The notes: generated by a model not told the origin, from the letters alone. A stretch of 64,000 nucleotides of DNA from Planctomycetota bacterium (GCA_022711465.1 JAKLEZ010000004.1:124001-188000); one strand, 5' to 3'; positions 45,614 to 54,890 are shown, counted from the stretch's first letter. Numbers and translations are program-made.

Positions 45614-45687
45614 AGCACGCATTGCCCTTCGGAGCCACCGCCCGCTCGGGGCACACCGCGGCGCTGCCTATCTATCGGCTGGTTCGC

Positions 45688-45717
45688 ATCCTACACGAGA
45701 ATGCGGCCGTGCGGCAA
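45688..45717 (-). promoter_or_regulatory. putative promoter of tRNA-Ser
   Basis: TTGCCG (45712-45717), 18-base spacer, TAGGAT (45688-45693) on the minus strand, about 75 bases before the tRNA 5' end. Confidence 0.4.
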
Positions 45718-45864
45718 GCCGGGGACTATCAGGCTGGTCTGGCTTCGGAGTACACTAGCGGCTCCCTGGCGCCAGAGGGCGATCAACGGCCCATGGCCAT
45801 GTCGTGGCCGGGATATCGGACCAACCTCGGCCGGTGGATCCGTCAGTTTCAGTGAGGTCATCTG

Positions 45865-48735
45865 ATGAGTGGCGTTGCATGCGGTCAGCGGCGGGAATGG
45901 GGCGTGGCGATCTTGATCGTCTTTGCCGTTCTGGTGAGTTCGGCGTCTGCCGAGGTGAGGCCGGAACGCCTCCGATGCGAGTATGCCGACAATCCGCTGG
46001 GTGTGGACGTGTGTCGGCCACGACTCAGTTGGGTGCTGAAATCGGACGAACGCGGGCAGGTTCAGACCGCCTACCAGGTCCTCGTGGCGTCGACCGAGGA
46101 GGTTCTCCAGTCCGACCAAGGCGACCTGTGGGACACAGGCAAGGTCGCCTCGAACGACACCCTGAACGTGGTCTACGCGGGCAAGCCGCTTCAGTCCAGC
46201 CAGCGTGCGTTCTGGAAGGTCCGAGCCTGGGACAGAGACGACAAGCCCTCCGCCTACAGCGGCTCGACCTGGTGGGAAGCCGCCCTGCTCGACGCCAAGG
46301 ACTGGACGGGCACGTGGATCGCTCGTGGCGGTCCAGCCCCCGAGAAGCCCGAGGATTTCTACCAGGATGATCCCGCCCCGCTGTTTCGCAAGGCCTTTCA
46401 GGTGGACAAGCCGGTTCGGACTGCCCGAGCCTATGTGACCGGGCTGGGCTACTACGAACTCCACCTCAACGGCAAGAAAGTCGGCGACCGCGTCCTGGAC
46501 CCCGGATGGACCACCTACTCGAAGCGGGTCCTGTATTCCGTGTACGATGTGACCGACCAGCTCAAGCAGGGACCGAACGCGGTCGGTGTCATCGTCGGCA
46601 ACGGCTGGTATAACCCCCTGCCGATGAAGATGTGGGCAACCTACAATCTCCGCGACTTCCTCACCATCGGACGCCCGCGAGCCCTCCTCCAGCTCAACAT
46701 CGACTTCGCCGACGGCTCGAGGCAGTCGGTCGTGAGCGACGCCAGCTGGAAGGTCGGCGACAGTCCGATCCTGAGGAACAGCGTGTACCTGGGCGAAGTG
46801 TACGATGCCCGAAGAGAGACGCCCGGCTGGGATCAGCCCGACTGCGATGACCGCAGCTGGCCCTCGGCGGTCGTGGCTCCCGAGCCGGTCGGCGGCCTCC
46901 ACGCCCAGTCCCACCCCCCCATCCGTGTGACCCGCACGCTCAAGCCGGTCAAGCTGACCGAGCCGAAGCCGGGAGTGTTCATCTATGACATGGGCCAGAA
47001 CTTCGCGGGTTGGGTCCGCTTGAGAGTCAAAGGCGAAGCCGGCGACCGGGTTGTCCTTCGATACGGCGAGCTTCTTTACCCGGATGGCACGCTCAACTTC
47101 ATGACCTCCGTGGCCGGCCAGATCAAGACCGCCAGACCTCCGGCCACCACGCCTGGAGAACCATTACCCTCCAACAAGATTGTCAGTATGGGCGGTCCGG
47201 GAGCACCCGACATCGCCTGGCAAAGCGAAACGTACATCCTCAAGGGGGGCGGCGAGGAAGTCTACACGCCCCGATTCACCTTTCACGGCTTCCGCTACGT
47301 CGAGGTCACCGGATACCCGGGTCGACCCGGACAAGACGCCGTCGAGGGCCTGCGACTTAACTCGGCCGTCGCCCAGGTCGGCTCTTTCTCCTGCTCCAAC
47401 GAGATGCTCAACCAGATACAGCAGATGATCGAGTGGACGCAGCTGAGCAACCTGTTCAGCGTGCAATCCGACTGTCCACACCGCGAGAAGTTCGGCTACG
47501 GCGGCGACGTCATCGCATGCAGCGAAACGGGCATGTTCAACTTCGACATGGCCCGCTTCTACGCCAAGACAATTCGCGACCAGGCGGACGCCGTTCGCCC
47601 AGACGGCGGCATGACGGAGACCGCCCCCTTCGTGGGAATCGACGCGGATAGCGCCGGCTACGGCAACGGGGTCGGCCCGATCGGCTGGGGCAGCGTGCTC
47701 CCCATCCTCCAGGCCCAACTCTACCAGTACTACGGCGACCGCCGGCTGATGCAGAGGCACTATGCCCTGACCAAGCGATGGATCGAGTTCCTGGAGCAGC
47801 GAGCCAAGGACCACATCCACACCCAGTGCCTCGGCGACCACGAGTGCCTGGAGCCTAAGAGTATCCCTTTAACCAGTACCGCGTTCTACTATGCCAACGT
47901 GCGGTCCTTCGCCAGGATCGCTCGCGAGCTGGGGCAGATCGAGGACGCCTCCCGATTCGAACTCCTGGCCGAGGGCATCCGCAATGCGTTCAATGCCCGC
48001 TTTCTCAAGCCGGACACCGGCGTCTACGACAGCGGCACCCAGGCCTGCCAGTCGTTCGCCCTCTATTGGGACCTGGTCCCGCCGGAAGCCCGGACCGCGG
48101 TCCTGGGCGTCCTGGCCGACAACATCACCAACAAGAACAAGGGCCATCTCGCTACCGGCATCTTCGGAACCAAGTACATGCTCAACACCCTGACCGATCT
48201 GGGCCGAGCCGATCTGGCCTACACCATGGTGAGCCAGAAAACCTTCCCCGGCTGGGGCCACATGCTCCAGAACGGGGCAACCACGCTGTGGGAGCATTGG
48301 GAGTTCAGCGACAACGTGTTCTCACACAACCATCCCATGTTCGGCTCGGTTGGCGAGTGGTTCTTCAAAGCCCTGGCGGGCATCAACCCGGACCCGGCCG
48401 CCCTCGGCTTCGATCGCATCATCATTCGCCCCCAGGTGGTGGCCGATCTGACCTGGGTCAAGGGAACCTACAACTCGGTCCGCGGGCCAGTCGGCTGCCA
48501 GTGGCGAATCGATCGAGACACCCTCCTGGTCGATGTGACCGTGCCGGCCAACACCAAGGCCACCGTCTACCTGCCTGCCCGGGAACTCAAGGCGGTGAGC
48601 GAAGCAGGGCGACCCCTGAGCCAGGCCGTTGGCGTCACCGTCCTGCCCGATGCCGCCGAGGAGTCATTGGTCTGCAGAATCGGATCGGGCGACTACGCGT
48701 TTGCGGTCCCGGGCTTCGCCAGACCAGGCAGGTAA
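45865..48735 (+). CDS. secreted alpha-L-rhamnosidase (GH78)
   Basis: 956 residues. Signal peptide with hydrophobic core VAILIVFAVLVSSASA. Order: N-terminal fibronectin-like region (RPRLSWVLKSDERGQVQTAY), beta domains with AFWKVRAWDRDD, the (alpha/alpha)6 catalytic barrel and a C-terminal beta domain. Family landmarks: SDCPHREKFGYGGDV and GATTLWEHWE, with the catalytic acid in the DCPxRE block, as in bacterial GH78 enzymes. It releases L-rhamnose from plant or algal glycans. GAGG lies about 8 bases before the ATG at 45865. Its last 43 bases overlap the 3' end of rsmJ on the other strand. Confidence 0.92.
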   Translation: MSGVACGQRREWGVAILIVFAVLVSSASAEVRPERLRCEYADNPLGVDVCRPRLSWVLKSDERGQVQTAYQVLVASTEEVLQSDQGDLWDTGKVASNDTLNVVYAGKPLQSSQRAFWKVRAWDRDDKPSAYSGSTWWEAALLDAKDWTGTWIARGGPAPEKPEDFYQDDPAPLFRKAFQVDKPVRTARAYVTGLGYYELHLNGKKVGDRVLDPGWTTYSKRVLYSVYDVTDQLKQGPNAVGVIVGNGWYNPLPMKMWATYNLRDFLTIGRPRALLQLNIDFADGSRQSVVSDASWKVGDSPILRNSVYLGEVYDARRETPGWDQPDCDDRSWPSAVVAPEPVGGLHAQSHPPIRVTRTLKPVKLTEPKPGVFIYDMGQNFAGWVRLRVKGEAGDRVVLRYGELLYPDGTLNFMTSVAGQIKTARPPATTPGEPLPSNKIVSMGGPGAPDIAWQSETYILKGGGEEVYTPRFTFHGFRYVEVTGYPGRPGQDAVEGLRLNSAVAQVGSFSCSNEMLNQIQQMIEWTQLSNLFSVQSDCPHREKFGYGGDVIACSETGMFNFDMARFYAKTIRDQADAVRPDGGMTETAPFVGIDADSAGYGNGVGPIGWGSVLPILQAQLYQYYGDRRLMQRHYALTKRWIEFLEQRAKDHIHTQCLGDHECLEPKSIPLTSTAFYYANVRSFARIARELGQIEDASRFELLAEGIRNAFNARFLKPDTGVYDSGTQACQSFALYWDLVPPEARTAVLGVLADNITNKNKGHLATGIFGTKYMLNTLTDLGRADLAYTMVSQKTFPGWGHMLQNGATTLWEHWEFSDNVFSHNHPMFGSVGEWFFKALAGINPDPAALGFDRIIIRPQVVADLTWVKGTYNSVRGPVGCQWRIDRDTLLVDVTVPANTKATVYLPARELKAVSEAGRPLSQAVGVTVLPDAAEESLVCRIGSGDYAFAVPGFARPGR

Positions 48736-49502
48736 ACGTCGTATCGGATGGTCTTCCCGCGGTAGACAATGTCCGGATCCTCCCGAAGCGGGGGCACACG
48801 CAGCCACCGCTTGACCACTACGCGCCGTCGTGCCGCCTGCATGGCAACCCGAACAAGCCCCCCGGCGTCGGGATCGTCGCCAACCACCCTCCGGCAGATG
48901 CGCATCTCCTTCCTGGCTAACGCCTGTTTCCCGCTCGGCGGGAACATCGGATCGATGTAAACCACATCCGGCCGCTGATCCTCGGCCAGCCGCACGAGCA
49001 CGCTCCGAGCGTCTCCCTCCACCAGCCGCAATCGCCCCCGAAGAGCCGGGCCCGCCTCGGCGCCGGATCCGGCGCGATCCAGCCCGTCAGCCAGCAAGGC
49101 GAACAACACCGGTGACCGTTCCACTGCCGTGACCATGCAACCCAGCGATGCCATGACCCGCGAATCGCGCCCCAATCCAGCAGTCGCGTCCACAATGACC
49201 TGCGGCTTGCCCTTGAAGCCGATCGCTCGGGCAATGAGGCGGCCGGCCAGGCCGACGTCCCGATGCCCACGGACCACATCACCCGAAACGAAGTCGACGA
49301 AGATCGGCCGGCTCCTGCGGACCCCGCCTTCTCGGAGCTCCAATCGCTCACCAGTGACGGCCAAAACCAGCAGGCGAGCGGCGACCGGCAATGCCGCCAA
49401 CGGAAGCTGCAGCCGGCCGGCCAGCACCGCGGCCCGAGTCCGCAATACCGGCGTCTCCGGATCCGGACAGACAACAACGGAACTCGTCAATTCGCCGGAC
49501 AT
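48693..49502 (-). CDS. rsmJ: RsmJ-like 16S rRNA (guanine-N2) methyltransferase
   Basis: 269 residues. SAM motif DATAGLGRD (105-113), VTAVERSP (motif II), and the catalytic DPMFPP (184-189), the RsmJ signature; RYDVYLPG near the end is also typical. RsmJ methylates G1516 of 16S rRNA. Start taken as ATG 49502; there is no clear ribosome site and the frame extends further upstream. The N-terminal 60 residues are less conserved. Monocistronic and convergent with the rhamnosidase gene. Confidence 0.85.
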   Translation of the reverse strand: MSGELTSSVVVCPDPETPVLRTRAAVLAGRLQLPLAALPVAARLLVLAVTGERLELREGGVRRSRPIFVDFVSGDVVRGHRDVGLAGRLIARAIGFKGKPQVIVDATAGLGRDSRVMASLGCMVTAVERSPVLFALLADGLDRAGSGAEAGPALRGRLRLVEGDARSVLVRLAEDQRPDVVYIDPMFPPSGKQALARKEMRICRRVVGDDPDAGGLVRVAMQAARRRVVVKRWLRVPPLREDPDIVYRGKTIRYDVYLPGLAKPGTANA

Positions 49503-49646
49503 GGTGAAGCATGAGCTTGAGGGAGATCGGCCGGGACGCTCGTCGGGGCACGGAGCATGCCGCCAGCAACGGCGGGTCCTTCCGATCCACCTCGACCGGC
49601 ATGGACCGAGGGCCACCGCCGGTCCGGATCGGCTCGGCCGGCCGCC

Positions 49647-50951
49647 CTACCTGCGCCTGTCGATCGGCTGATAATCACGCATTCTGGCCCCGATGTACAA
49701 TTGCCGCGGTCGATGAATCTTCTGCGACGGCTGCAGATGCGCTTCCCGCCAGTGGGCGATCCAGCCGGGCAGGCGGCCGATGGCAAACATGACCGGGAAC
49801 ATGTCCGTGGGAATCCCGATGGCTTTCATGATGATCCCGCTGTAGAAGTCGACGTTGGGATACAGCTTCCGGTCGATGAAGTAGGAGTCCTTGAGGGCGA
49901 CCTCCTCCAGTTTCATCGCGACGTCGAGCATCCGGTCGTGAATCCCGAGCTTGTTGAGCATCCTGTCGCAGGCCACCTTGAGGATCTTGGCCCGCGGATC
50001 GTAGTTCTTGTATACACGGTGGCCGAAGCCCATGAGACGGATCTTCGAGTTCCTGTCCTTGACCCGGGCGATGAACGCCTCCGGAGTCTCCCCGCTGGCG
50101 ATGATCTGATCGAGCATGTCGATCACCGCCTGATTGGCTCCTCCATGGAGTGGGCCCCACAGGGCGCAGACGCCCGACGCCACCGAGGCATACAGATTCG
50201 CCTGGCTTGACCCGACCATGCGAACCGTCGAGGTCGAGCAGTTCTGCTCATGGTCGGCGTGGAGAATGAGGATCTGGCGCAGGGCGCTGACCACCTCCGG
50301 CAGTGGCTGGTGCGGGTGGTTCGGCTTGCTGAACATCATGTGCAGAAAGTTGGGCACATACTGGAGGTCGTACCTCGGATAGATCATCGGCTGGCCCAGC
50401 GATTTCTTGTAGCTGGCCGCCGCGACCGTGCGGATCTTGCTCATGAGCCGGGCCGCAGCGTCGATGAATCGGCTGTCGTCTTCCGGCTCGAGCAGGTCCG
50501 GCTCATACGCCCCAAGGGCGTTGATCATGGCCGACAGAATGGCCATGGGGTGGGCATTGGGCGGAAAGCCCTCGAACTGATGACGCATGTCCTCGTGAAT
50601 GAACTCATGCTCGCACAGCAGGCGGCGAAACTCGGCGAGTTGCGGACCGGTCGGCAGTTCTCCGAAGATCAGAAGATAGGACGACTCCACAAACGTGGAC
50701 TGCTCAGCGAGCTGCTCGATCGGATAGCCGCGATATCGGAGGATGCCCTGGTCGCCGTCGATGAACGTGATCGCGCTCTCGCACGAGCCGGTGTTGCCGT
50801 ACCCGTCGTCGAGCGTGATCGCTCCGGTCGTGGACCTGAGGCTGGTGATGTCGATCGCCATCTCGCCCTCGGTCCCGATTTTGACCGGCAGCTCGTAGGT
50901 CTTGCCGCCGATGGTCAGAACTGCCCTGTCGTTTGTTGCCTCAGTGCTCAT
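49647..50951 (-). CDS. gltA: citrate synthase
   Basis: 434 residues, type II (hexameric, Gram-negative) citrate synthase. Condenses acetyl-CoA and oxaloacetate at the entry to the TCA cycle. Catalytic segments are present: HADHEQNCSTSTVRMVGSSQ, PLHGGANQAV (active-site His) and GFGHRVYKNYDPRA (second His); the catalytic Asp lies further on. Starts at 50951, and its first 11 bases overlap the small upstream gene; GAGG and GGGAA lie upstream. The frame extends to 51080 but that overlaps the neighbour. Third gene of an overlapping trio. Confidence 0.97.
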   Translation of the reverse strand: MSTEATNDRAVLTIGGKTYELPVKIGTEGEMAIDITSLRSTTGAITLDDGYGNTGSCESAITFIDGDQGILRYRGYPIEQLAEQSTFVESSYLLIFGELPTGPQLAEFRRLLCEHEFIHEDMRHQFEGFPPNAHPMAILSAMINALGAYEPDLLEPEDDSRFIDAAARLMSKIRTVAAASYKKSLGQPMIYPRYDLQYVPNFLHMMFSKPNHPHQPLPEVVSALRQILILHADHEQNCSTSTVRMVGSSQANLYASVASGVCALWGPLHGGANQAVIDMLDQIIASGETPEAFIARVKDRNSKIRLMGFGHRVYKNYDPRAKILKVACDRMLNKLGIHDRMLDVAMKLEEVALKDSYFIDRKLYPNVDFYSGIIMKAIGIPTDMFPVMFAIGRLPGWIAHWREAHLQPSQKIHRPRQLYIGARMRDYQPIDRRR

Positions 50952-51135
50952 CGTCTTGGTTCCCGCCTCGGGCAGAGGTCCTGGCCGCTTCATCAAGGTA
51001 CGCCTGGAACTCGCCCATCTTGTAGGAGATGAAGCAGAATGCGTGGTGGAGGGCCAACCACTCCACATCCGCCGGGTCACCCTCGGCGTCCTTGCGGAAT
51101 TCGTTCAACTTGGCCAACAGCGTCTCAGCTTTCAT
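50941..51135 (-). CDS. small acidic protein, unknown, in the gltA operon
   Basis: 64 residues. ATG at 51135 has GAGGAG with a 5-base gap, so translation is likely. Sequence MKAETLLAKLNEFRKDAEGD begins a soluble, helical, acidic protein with no recognised domain. Its start overlaps the 3' end of the phospholipase C-like gene by 11 bases and its end overlaps gltA by 11 bases, so the three are tightly coupled. A link to citrate synthase regulation is conceivable but unproven. Confidence 0.75.
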   Translation of the reverse strand: MKAETLLAKLNEFRKDAEGDPADVEWLALHHAFCFISYKMGEFQAYLDEAARTSARGGNQDDEH

Positions 51136-52033
51136 GGGCACTCCTCACCCGATGCCGGACCCCTCTTGCCGGAGCCGGAGCATGCCCCACGGCAGCCTCA
51201 TACAGAACATGGGGCGCAACCAGGCCCGCCCGGGCCATCTGGCGCAACTGTCGTCGCTGCGCCTTGGTGTAAGCCAAGGCAGCGTTCCCGTTGGGGTCCT
51301 CGCGGAGCAGCTCAGAGTCTCGCGGCCGGGCCACAACGTCACGCATCCGTTCCAGGCACTCTGCCCGATAGCTGTTGAGCATCGATTCGGACAGCCGCCA
51401 GCGAGACAGGTTATACCATCGATCCAGTGTCTTCCGCCACATCTTCTGGCCCAGGAAGCGGTTCAGCCGGTAGAACACCCGCCAGTTGGCCGTGAACGGC
51501 AGGAACGTGTTCTTGAACCGGGCCTGCAGGCAGGCCTCGTGTTCGTCGAAGACCTCGCGGAGCAGGCGCCGAAGTTCCTCCCAATAGCGCGGTGCGACCA
51601 TGGAATCGGCTCTCATCTCCCAGTAGAGATGTCCGAGAGACAGCGTCGTCCGGGTCATGGTCATCTGCCGGGGCAGGAACTTGTTGTGCGACACGGTGTC
51701 AGCAGCCAGGTGCGAGAGATACCCCAGGGCAAAGGCCCGCCCTTGGTGGTTGCGAGCCTCGGCCAGCATGGCCAGACCAGTCCCCCAGTGATGGCAGAAC
51801 TGACGCACCCGGCTCCACTTCTTGGCCAGGACCACGTCCGCGGCGATGTTCCCGAAAAGGTAGTCACGCCGGTGCCGAATGAGAATGGCGGCAGTCGCCG
51901 CCGGCAGCAGCTGCAGTTGCCCCAGGAGGTCACTCGCCAGGTTGACGTGCATGGCCGCCCCCCAGGCCATCGCCGAGCCGGGCAGGCCAAGCACCGCCAG
52001 GACGGCAAGAATCGCCACTATTCTCCGGTTCAC
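51125..52033 (-). CDS. secreted zinc-dependent phospholipase C-like protein
   Basis: 302 residues. Signal peptide with likely cleavage SAMA-WGAAMHV, leaving Trp at position 1, as in bacterial phospholipase C where the N-terminal Trp binds zinc; His29 follows. Then RDYLFGNIAADVV, CHHWGTG and GYLSHLAADTVSH supply the His and Asp zinc ligands of the family. Lipid substrate unproven. The start is a GTG (52033) with GGAG 10 bases upstream; the frame runs further without support. It is the first gene of the trio and divergent from the STAS operon. Confidence 0.78.
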   Translation of the reverse strand: MNRRIVAILAVLAVLGLPGSAMAWGAAMHVNLASDLLGQLQLLPAATAAILIRHRRDYLFGNIAADVVLAKKWSRVRQFCHHWGTGLAMLAEARNHQGRAFALGYLSHLAADTVSHNKFLPRQMTMTRTTLSLGHLYWEMRADSMVAPRYWEELRRLLREVFDEHEACLQARFKNTFLPFTANWRVFYRLNRFLGQKMWRKTLDRWYNLSRWRLSESMLNSYRAECLERMRDVVARPRDSELLREDPNGNAALAYTKAQRRQLRQMARAGLVAPHVLYEAAVGHAPAPARGVRHRVRSAHES

Positions 52034-52130
52034 GTATACACAACTCCAGTTCGGCCGGGCATTCGCCGGTGCCCTATCATAGCCCAAGCAGATGTCCGAA
52101 ACCAAGACGCTTCCGCCCGCCCCGGGATCA

Positions 52131-52157
52131 CCCGTTGACAAGCCCAAACACAACGGG
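52131..52157. promoter_or_regulatory. inverted repeat overlapping the STAS operon promoter
   Basis: CCCGTTG (52131-52137) and CAACGGG (52151-52157) form a perfect 7-bp inverted repeat with a 13-base gap. It spans the -35 box and spacer of the promoter at 52135-52163. It could be an operator or a hairpin in neighbouring transcripts. Confidence 0.45.
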
Positions 52158-52163
52158 TCTAAT
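52135..52163 (+). promoter_or_regulatory. strong sigma70 promoter of the STAS-kinase-STAS operon
   Basis: TTGACA (52135-52140), 17-base spacer, TCTAAT (52158-52163; 5 of 6). Leader of about 38 bases before ATG 52208. Confidence 0.65.
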
Positions 52164-52207
52164 GGCTTACAGGTGCATTTTTTGCGGACATATCGGGAGT
52201 CGGTTCG

Positions 52208-52567
52208 ATGCCAGAGGTAGAGGCTAGCCTCACGATACGCAAGCAGGACAGCATCAGCGTCGTCGAATTCGAGGACCGCAAGATTCTCGAAGAGGTCGTG
52301 ATCGGCCAGATCCTCGAGAAACTCACTGGCCTGGTGGCGGCAGAACCAGTTCCCAAGGTGCTGCTGAGCTTTCGGAAGGTCGAGCACATGTCGAGCGCCG
52401 CTCTCGGCGTGCTGATCACCGTCAATAAACAGATCGCCGAGCGACACGGTCAGCTGGTCCTGGCCAACATCCACCCCCAGATTTACGAGGTGTTTAAGAT
52501 CACCAGGCTGAACCGGCTCTTCAATATCCAGAGCACCACCGACGCGGCGGTGAGAGCCTTCGTCTGA
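52208..52567 (+). CDS. STAS-domain anti-sigma factor antagonist
   Basis: 119 residues, a single STAS domain of the SpoIIAA/RsbV type. KVLLSFRKVEHMSSAALGVL matches the block with the phospho-acceptor serine (SSAALG). It should bind the kinase encoded next, and be released or bound depending on its phosphorylation. GGGAG lies 8 bases before the ATG. It opens a three-gene operon under the promoter at 52135-52163. Confidence 0.88.
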   Translation: MPEVEASLTIRKQDSISVVEFEDRKILEEVVIGQILEKLTGLVAAEPVPKVLLSFRKVEHMSSAALGVLITVNKQIAERHGQLVLANIHPQIYEVFKITRLNRLFNIQSTTDAAVRAFV

Positions 52568-52573
52568 TACACC

Positions 52574-52993
52574 ATGGCCTTCAACCCGCAGTCATTAGCC
52601 CGCCAGGTGGTCATCTGCAGCGACCTGCACGCCGCTCGTGACGTCGAGGAAGAGGTCCTTCGCGTCACACGGGCGTTGGGCTACAGCCACGAATGCAGTT
52701 TCGCGATCCGACTGGCCCTCGAGGAGGCGATCGTCAACGCGCACAAGCACGGCCACCGGGGCGACAGCACCAAGCGGATCACGATCAGTTACGACATCGA
52801 CAGGCAAAGGGCGGTCGTGCGCGTTCGCGACGAGGGGCCGGGCTTCGATCCCGCCGCAGTGCCCGATCCCACCAACCCAGATCGGATCTCCCTGCCTTGT
52901 GGACGGGGAATCATGCTCATGCGGGCGTATCTGGATGCCGTGACCTTCAATGACCGGGGCAACGAGGTCCAACTCGTCAAGGAGAACCGCTGA
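52574..52993 (+). CDS. RsbW/SpoIIAB-like anti-sigma serine kinase
   Basis: 139 residues. HATPase_c_2 domain with LALEEAIVNAHKHG (N-box), VRDEGPGFDP (G1) and GRGIMLMRAY (G2). Such proteins phosphorylate STAS partners and may hold an alternative sigma factor or another target. No matching sigma factor is in the window. It follows the first STAS gene by 6 bases, and its stop overlaps the second STAS start (TGATG). Confidence 0.88.
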   Translation: MAFNPQSLARQVVICSDLHAARDVEEEVLRVTRALGYSHECSFAIRLALEEAIVNAHKHGHRGDSTKRITISYDIDRQRAVVRVRDEGPGFDPAAVPDPTNPDRISLPCGRGIMLMRAYLDAVTFNDRGNEVQLVKENR

Positions 52994-53355
52994 TGGATTC
53001 GTCGTCCGCTGATTTCTTTCACGTTGAAGTCGAGGAGCGAGGCACGGCCATCGTGGCCAAGCTGATCGGATCGGCGGGCATGCTGGTCTCGACCGACCTG
53101 GAGGATGCCCTGCTCGAGCTGGTGGGCCGCCAGCCTCCGCTTCTCGTCCTTGATCTCTCCGCCCTGGAGTTCATCAGCTCGGTCGGGCTCGGAGGCATCG
53201 TGGCCGCCCACCTCCGCTCCCGCCATCATGGAGGGACCATCCACCTCGTCTCGCCCACGCCTGACATCCACGACCTGCTGGCAACCACACGACTCACCAG
53301 CATCTTTCCGGTCTTCGAGACCATCGAGCAGGCCTTGGCGGGCAAGAACAACTGA
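52993..53355 (+). CDS. second STAS-domain antagonist
   Basis: 120 residues, STAS domain with ALEFISSVGLGG as the phospho-acceptor block. Start overlaps the kinase stop by one base. Two STAS partners for one kinase would allow two inputs. No PP2C phosphatase is encoded next to it, so the de-phosphorylating partner must be elsewhere. Confidence 0.87.
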   Translation: MDSSSADFFHVEVEERGTAIVAKLIGSAGMLVSTDLEDALLELVGRQPPLLVLDLSALEFISSVGLGGIVAAHLRSRHHGGTIHLVSPTPDIHDLLATTRLTSIFPVFETIEQALAGKNN

Positions 53356-53771
53356 CGCCACCCTCGTACCCAGACCAGAAGGCAAGGGCATGGCAAACGA
53401 GTGGCCCCGCGCCGCAACCGGGCAGCCCAACCTTGTCCCCCATCTCCCCAGACCCGCCATCTCCCAGCACTCGCAGCTCAAGCATTAGCGGTTGTAATAC
53501 ATCTAAACTTTAACGAGCCCCACTCCCCAAGGCCCGGACCGGTTTTCTTTCGCCCGCTCGGCGGGCCCAGCATTGAGCCACCCAACGCCATGCCGTATAA
53601 GAACTCGATCCCGCGTGTCCCCCCCAGAAGCACGCATCGGGACGACACCGGGGATTTCGACCTTGAGGCCTGTGGAACGTGCCCGGCCGCCGGTTCAGCC
53701 CAAAGGTTGGAGAAGACGGTCGACCTCGTGTTCTGGTTTCTCGTGTTCCGCTGCGAGTGGCGCCTTCTGCG
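53356..53771. other. gene-free stretch, 416 bases
   Basis: Between the STAS operon and the UroD-family gene. It includes an AT-richer patch near 53486-53513 but no well-spaced promoter boxes or gene that I can support. Confidence 0.45.
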
Positions 53772-54890
53772 ATGACTTCGCGAGAACGATTGTTAACGGT
53801 CTTGAGAGGCGGCACACCCGACCGCGTGCCCGTCACCCTCTATGAACACACACCCTACAACGATGAGTGGGCCAACCGGGAACCGAGCTACGCCCCGCTT
53901 CTCGAACTGGAGGCTAGCTACGGAGACAGCTTCGTCCGCGGGCCGATTGACGCCCCCGTGCTGCTCGGCGATCCCAATGCGGTCTACGGCCAGGAACACA
54001 AGCACGAGGGCGGAAGCGTCGTTCGGAGCATCGAGATCGAAACCGCCAAGGGCAAGCTCCGGGCCGTGTCCCGACGCCATCCCGGCCAGATGACCTTCTG
54101 GCAGATCGAACCGCTCATCAAGAGCGACCAGGACATCGAGCGGGTCCTGTCGCTGCCGGATCCGCCCACCCAGGTCAATGCCGAGGCCCTGAGGAATCTC
54201 GAGGCCCGAGTCGGCGAGCACGGAATCCTCTGCTTCAGCCTCGGAGACGCCGTCGGCCATGTGGTCGGCCTGTTCGACTTCGAGGACTTCGTGATGCGAT
54301 GCTACACCGACGACGGTCCAATTCGGGCCCTTCTGGACAAGGCCCAGGAGCAGGTTCTGCGAGCGACTCGAGCGATCGGCGGTGTGGTCAAGAACGCAGT
54401 CTTCCGTCTTTGGGGACCTGAGTACTGCGGGGCCCCGCTGATGAACCCGGCCGTCTACTTCCCGCGATATGTCGTGGAACGCGACCAAGCCGCCACCCGC
54501 GCTATTCACGAAACCGGCAACTTCAGCGTCATCCACTGCCACGGGCGACTGCGCGACATCCTCGACATGATTGCGGGCATCGGGGCAGACGCCCTGGAAC
54601 CGATCGAGATCCTGCCCCTGGCCACGGCCGACGTCACCCTGGCCGAGGTCAAGAAGCGGATCGGCCAGCGCATGTGCATCATGGGTTCGATGCAGGCGGT
54701 GAAGCTCGAGAAGGACACCCCGGCACAGATCCGCCAGCAAGTGCGCCACGCCATCGAAGCCGGCAAGCCGGGCGGACGGTTCGTGGTCCTGCCGACGGCA
54801 GCTCCCTTCATGGTCCCGCTGCCACCGCACGTGCTGGCGAACTACGAGGCCATGTTCAAGGCAGTTCACGAGTTCGGCACCTACCCATGA
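53772..54890 (+). CDS. uroporphyrinogen decarboxylase-like (URO-D family) protein
   Basis: 372 residues. The URO-D barrel: MTSRERLLTVLRGGTPDRVP is the typical start of this family, and VIHCHGRLRDILDMI and EPIEILPLATADVTL are further family blocks. Members in planctomycetes, close to Gfo/Idh/MocA genes and far from haem genes, are more like corrinoid methyltransferases (MtaA/CmuA) or sugar-metabolism relatives than true HemE. Start at 53772 lacks a clear ribosome site. Converges on the Tat-exported oxidoreductase gene. Reaction unknown. Confidence 0.8.
   Translation: MTSRERLLTVLRGGTPDRVPVTLYEHTPYNDEWANREPSYAPLLELEASYGDSFVRGPIDAPVLLGDPNAVYGQEHKHEGGSVVRSIEIETAKGKLRAVSRRHPGQMTFWQIEPLIKSDQDIERVLSLPDPPTQVNAEALRNLEARVGEHGILCFSLGDAVGHVVGLFDFEDFVMRCYTDDGPIRALLDKAQEQVLRATRAIGGVVKNAVFRLWGPEYCGAPLMNPAVYFPRYVVERDQAATRAIHETGNFSVIHCHGRLRDILDMIAGIGADALEPIEILPLATADVTLAEVKKRIGQRMCIMGSMQAVKLEKDTPAQIRQQVRHAIEAGKPGGRFVVLPTAAPFMVPLPPHVLANYEAMFKAVHEFGTYP

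Noticed and set aside
45691..46914. 407-residue minus-strand open frame over the rhamnosidase start
   Set aside because: Shadow of the GH78 gene; no family character, and it would run into the tRNA promoter.
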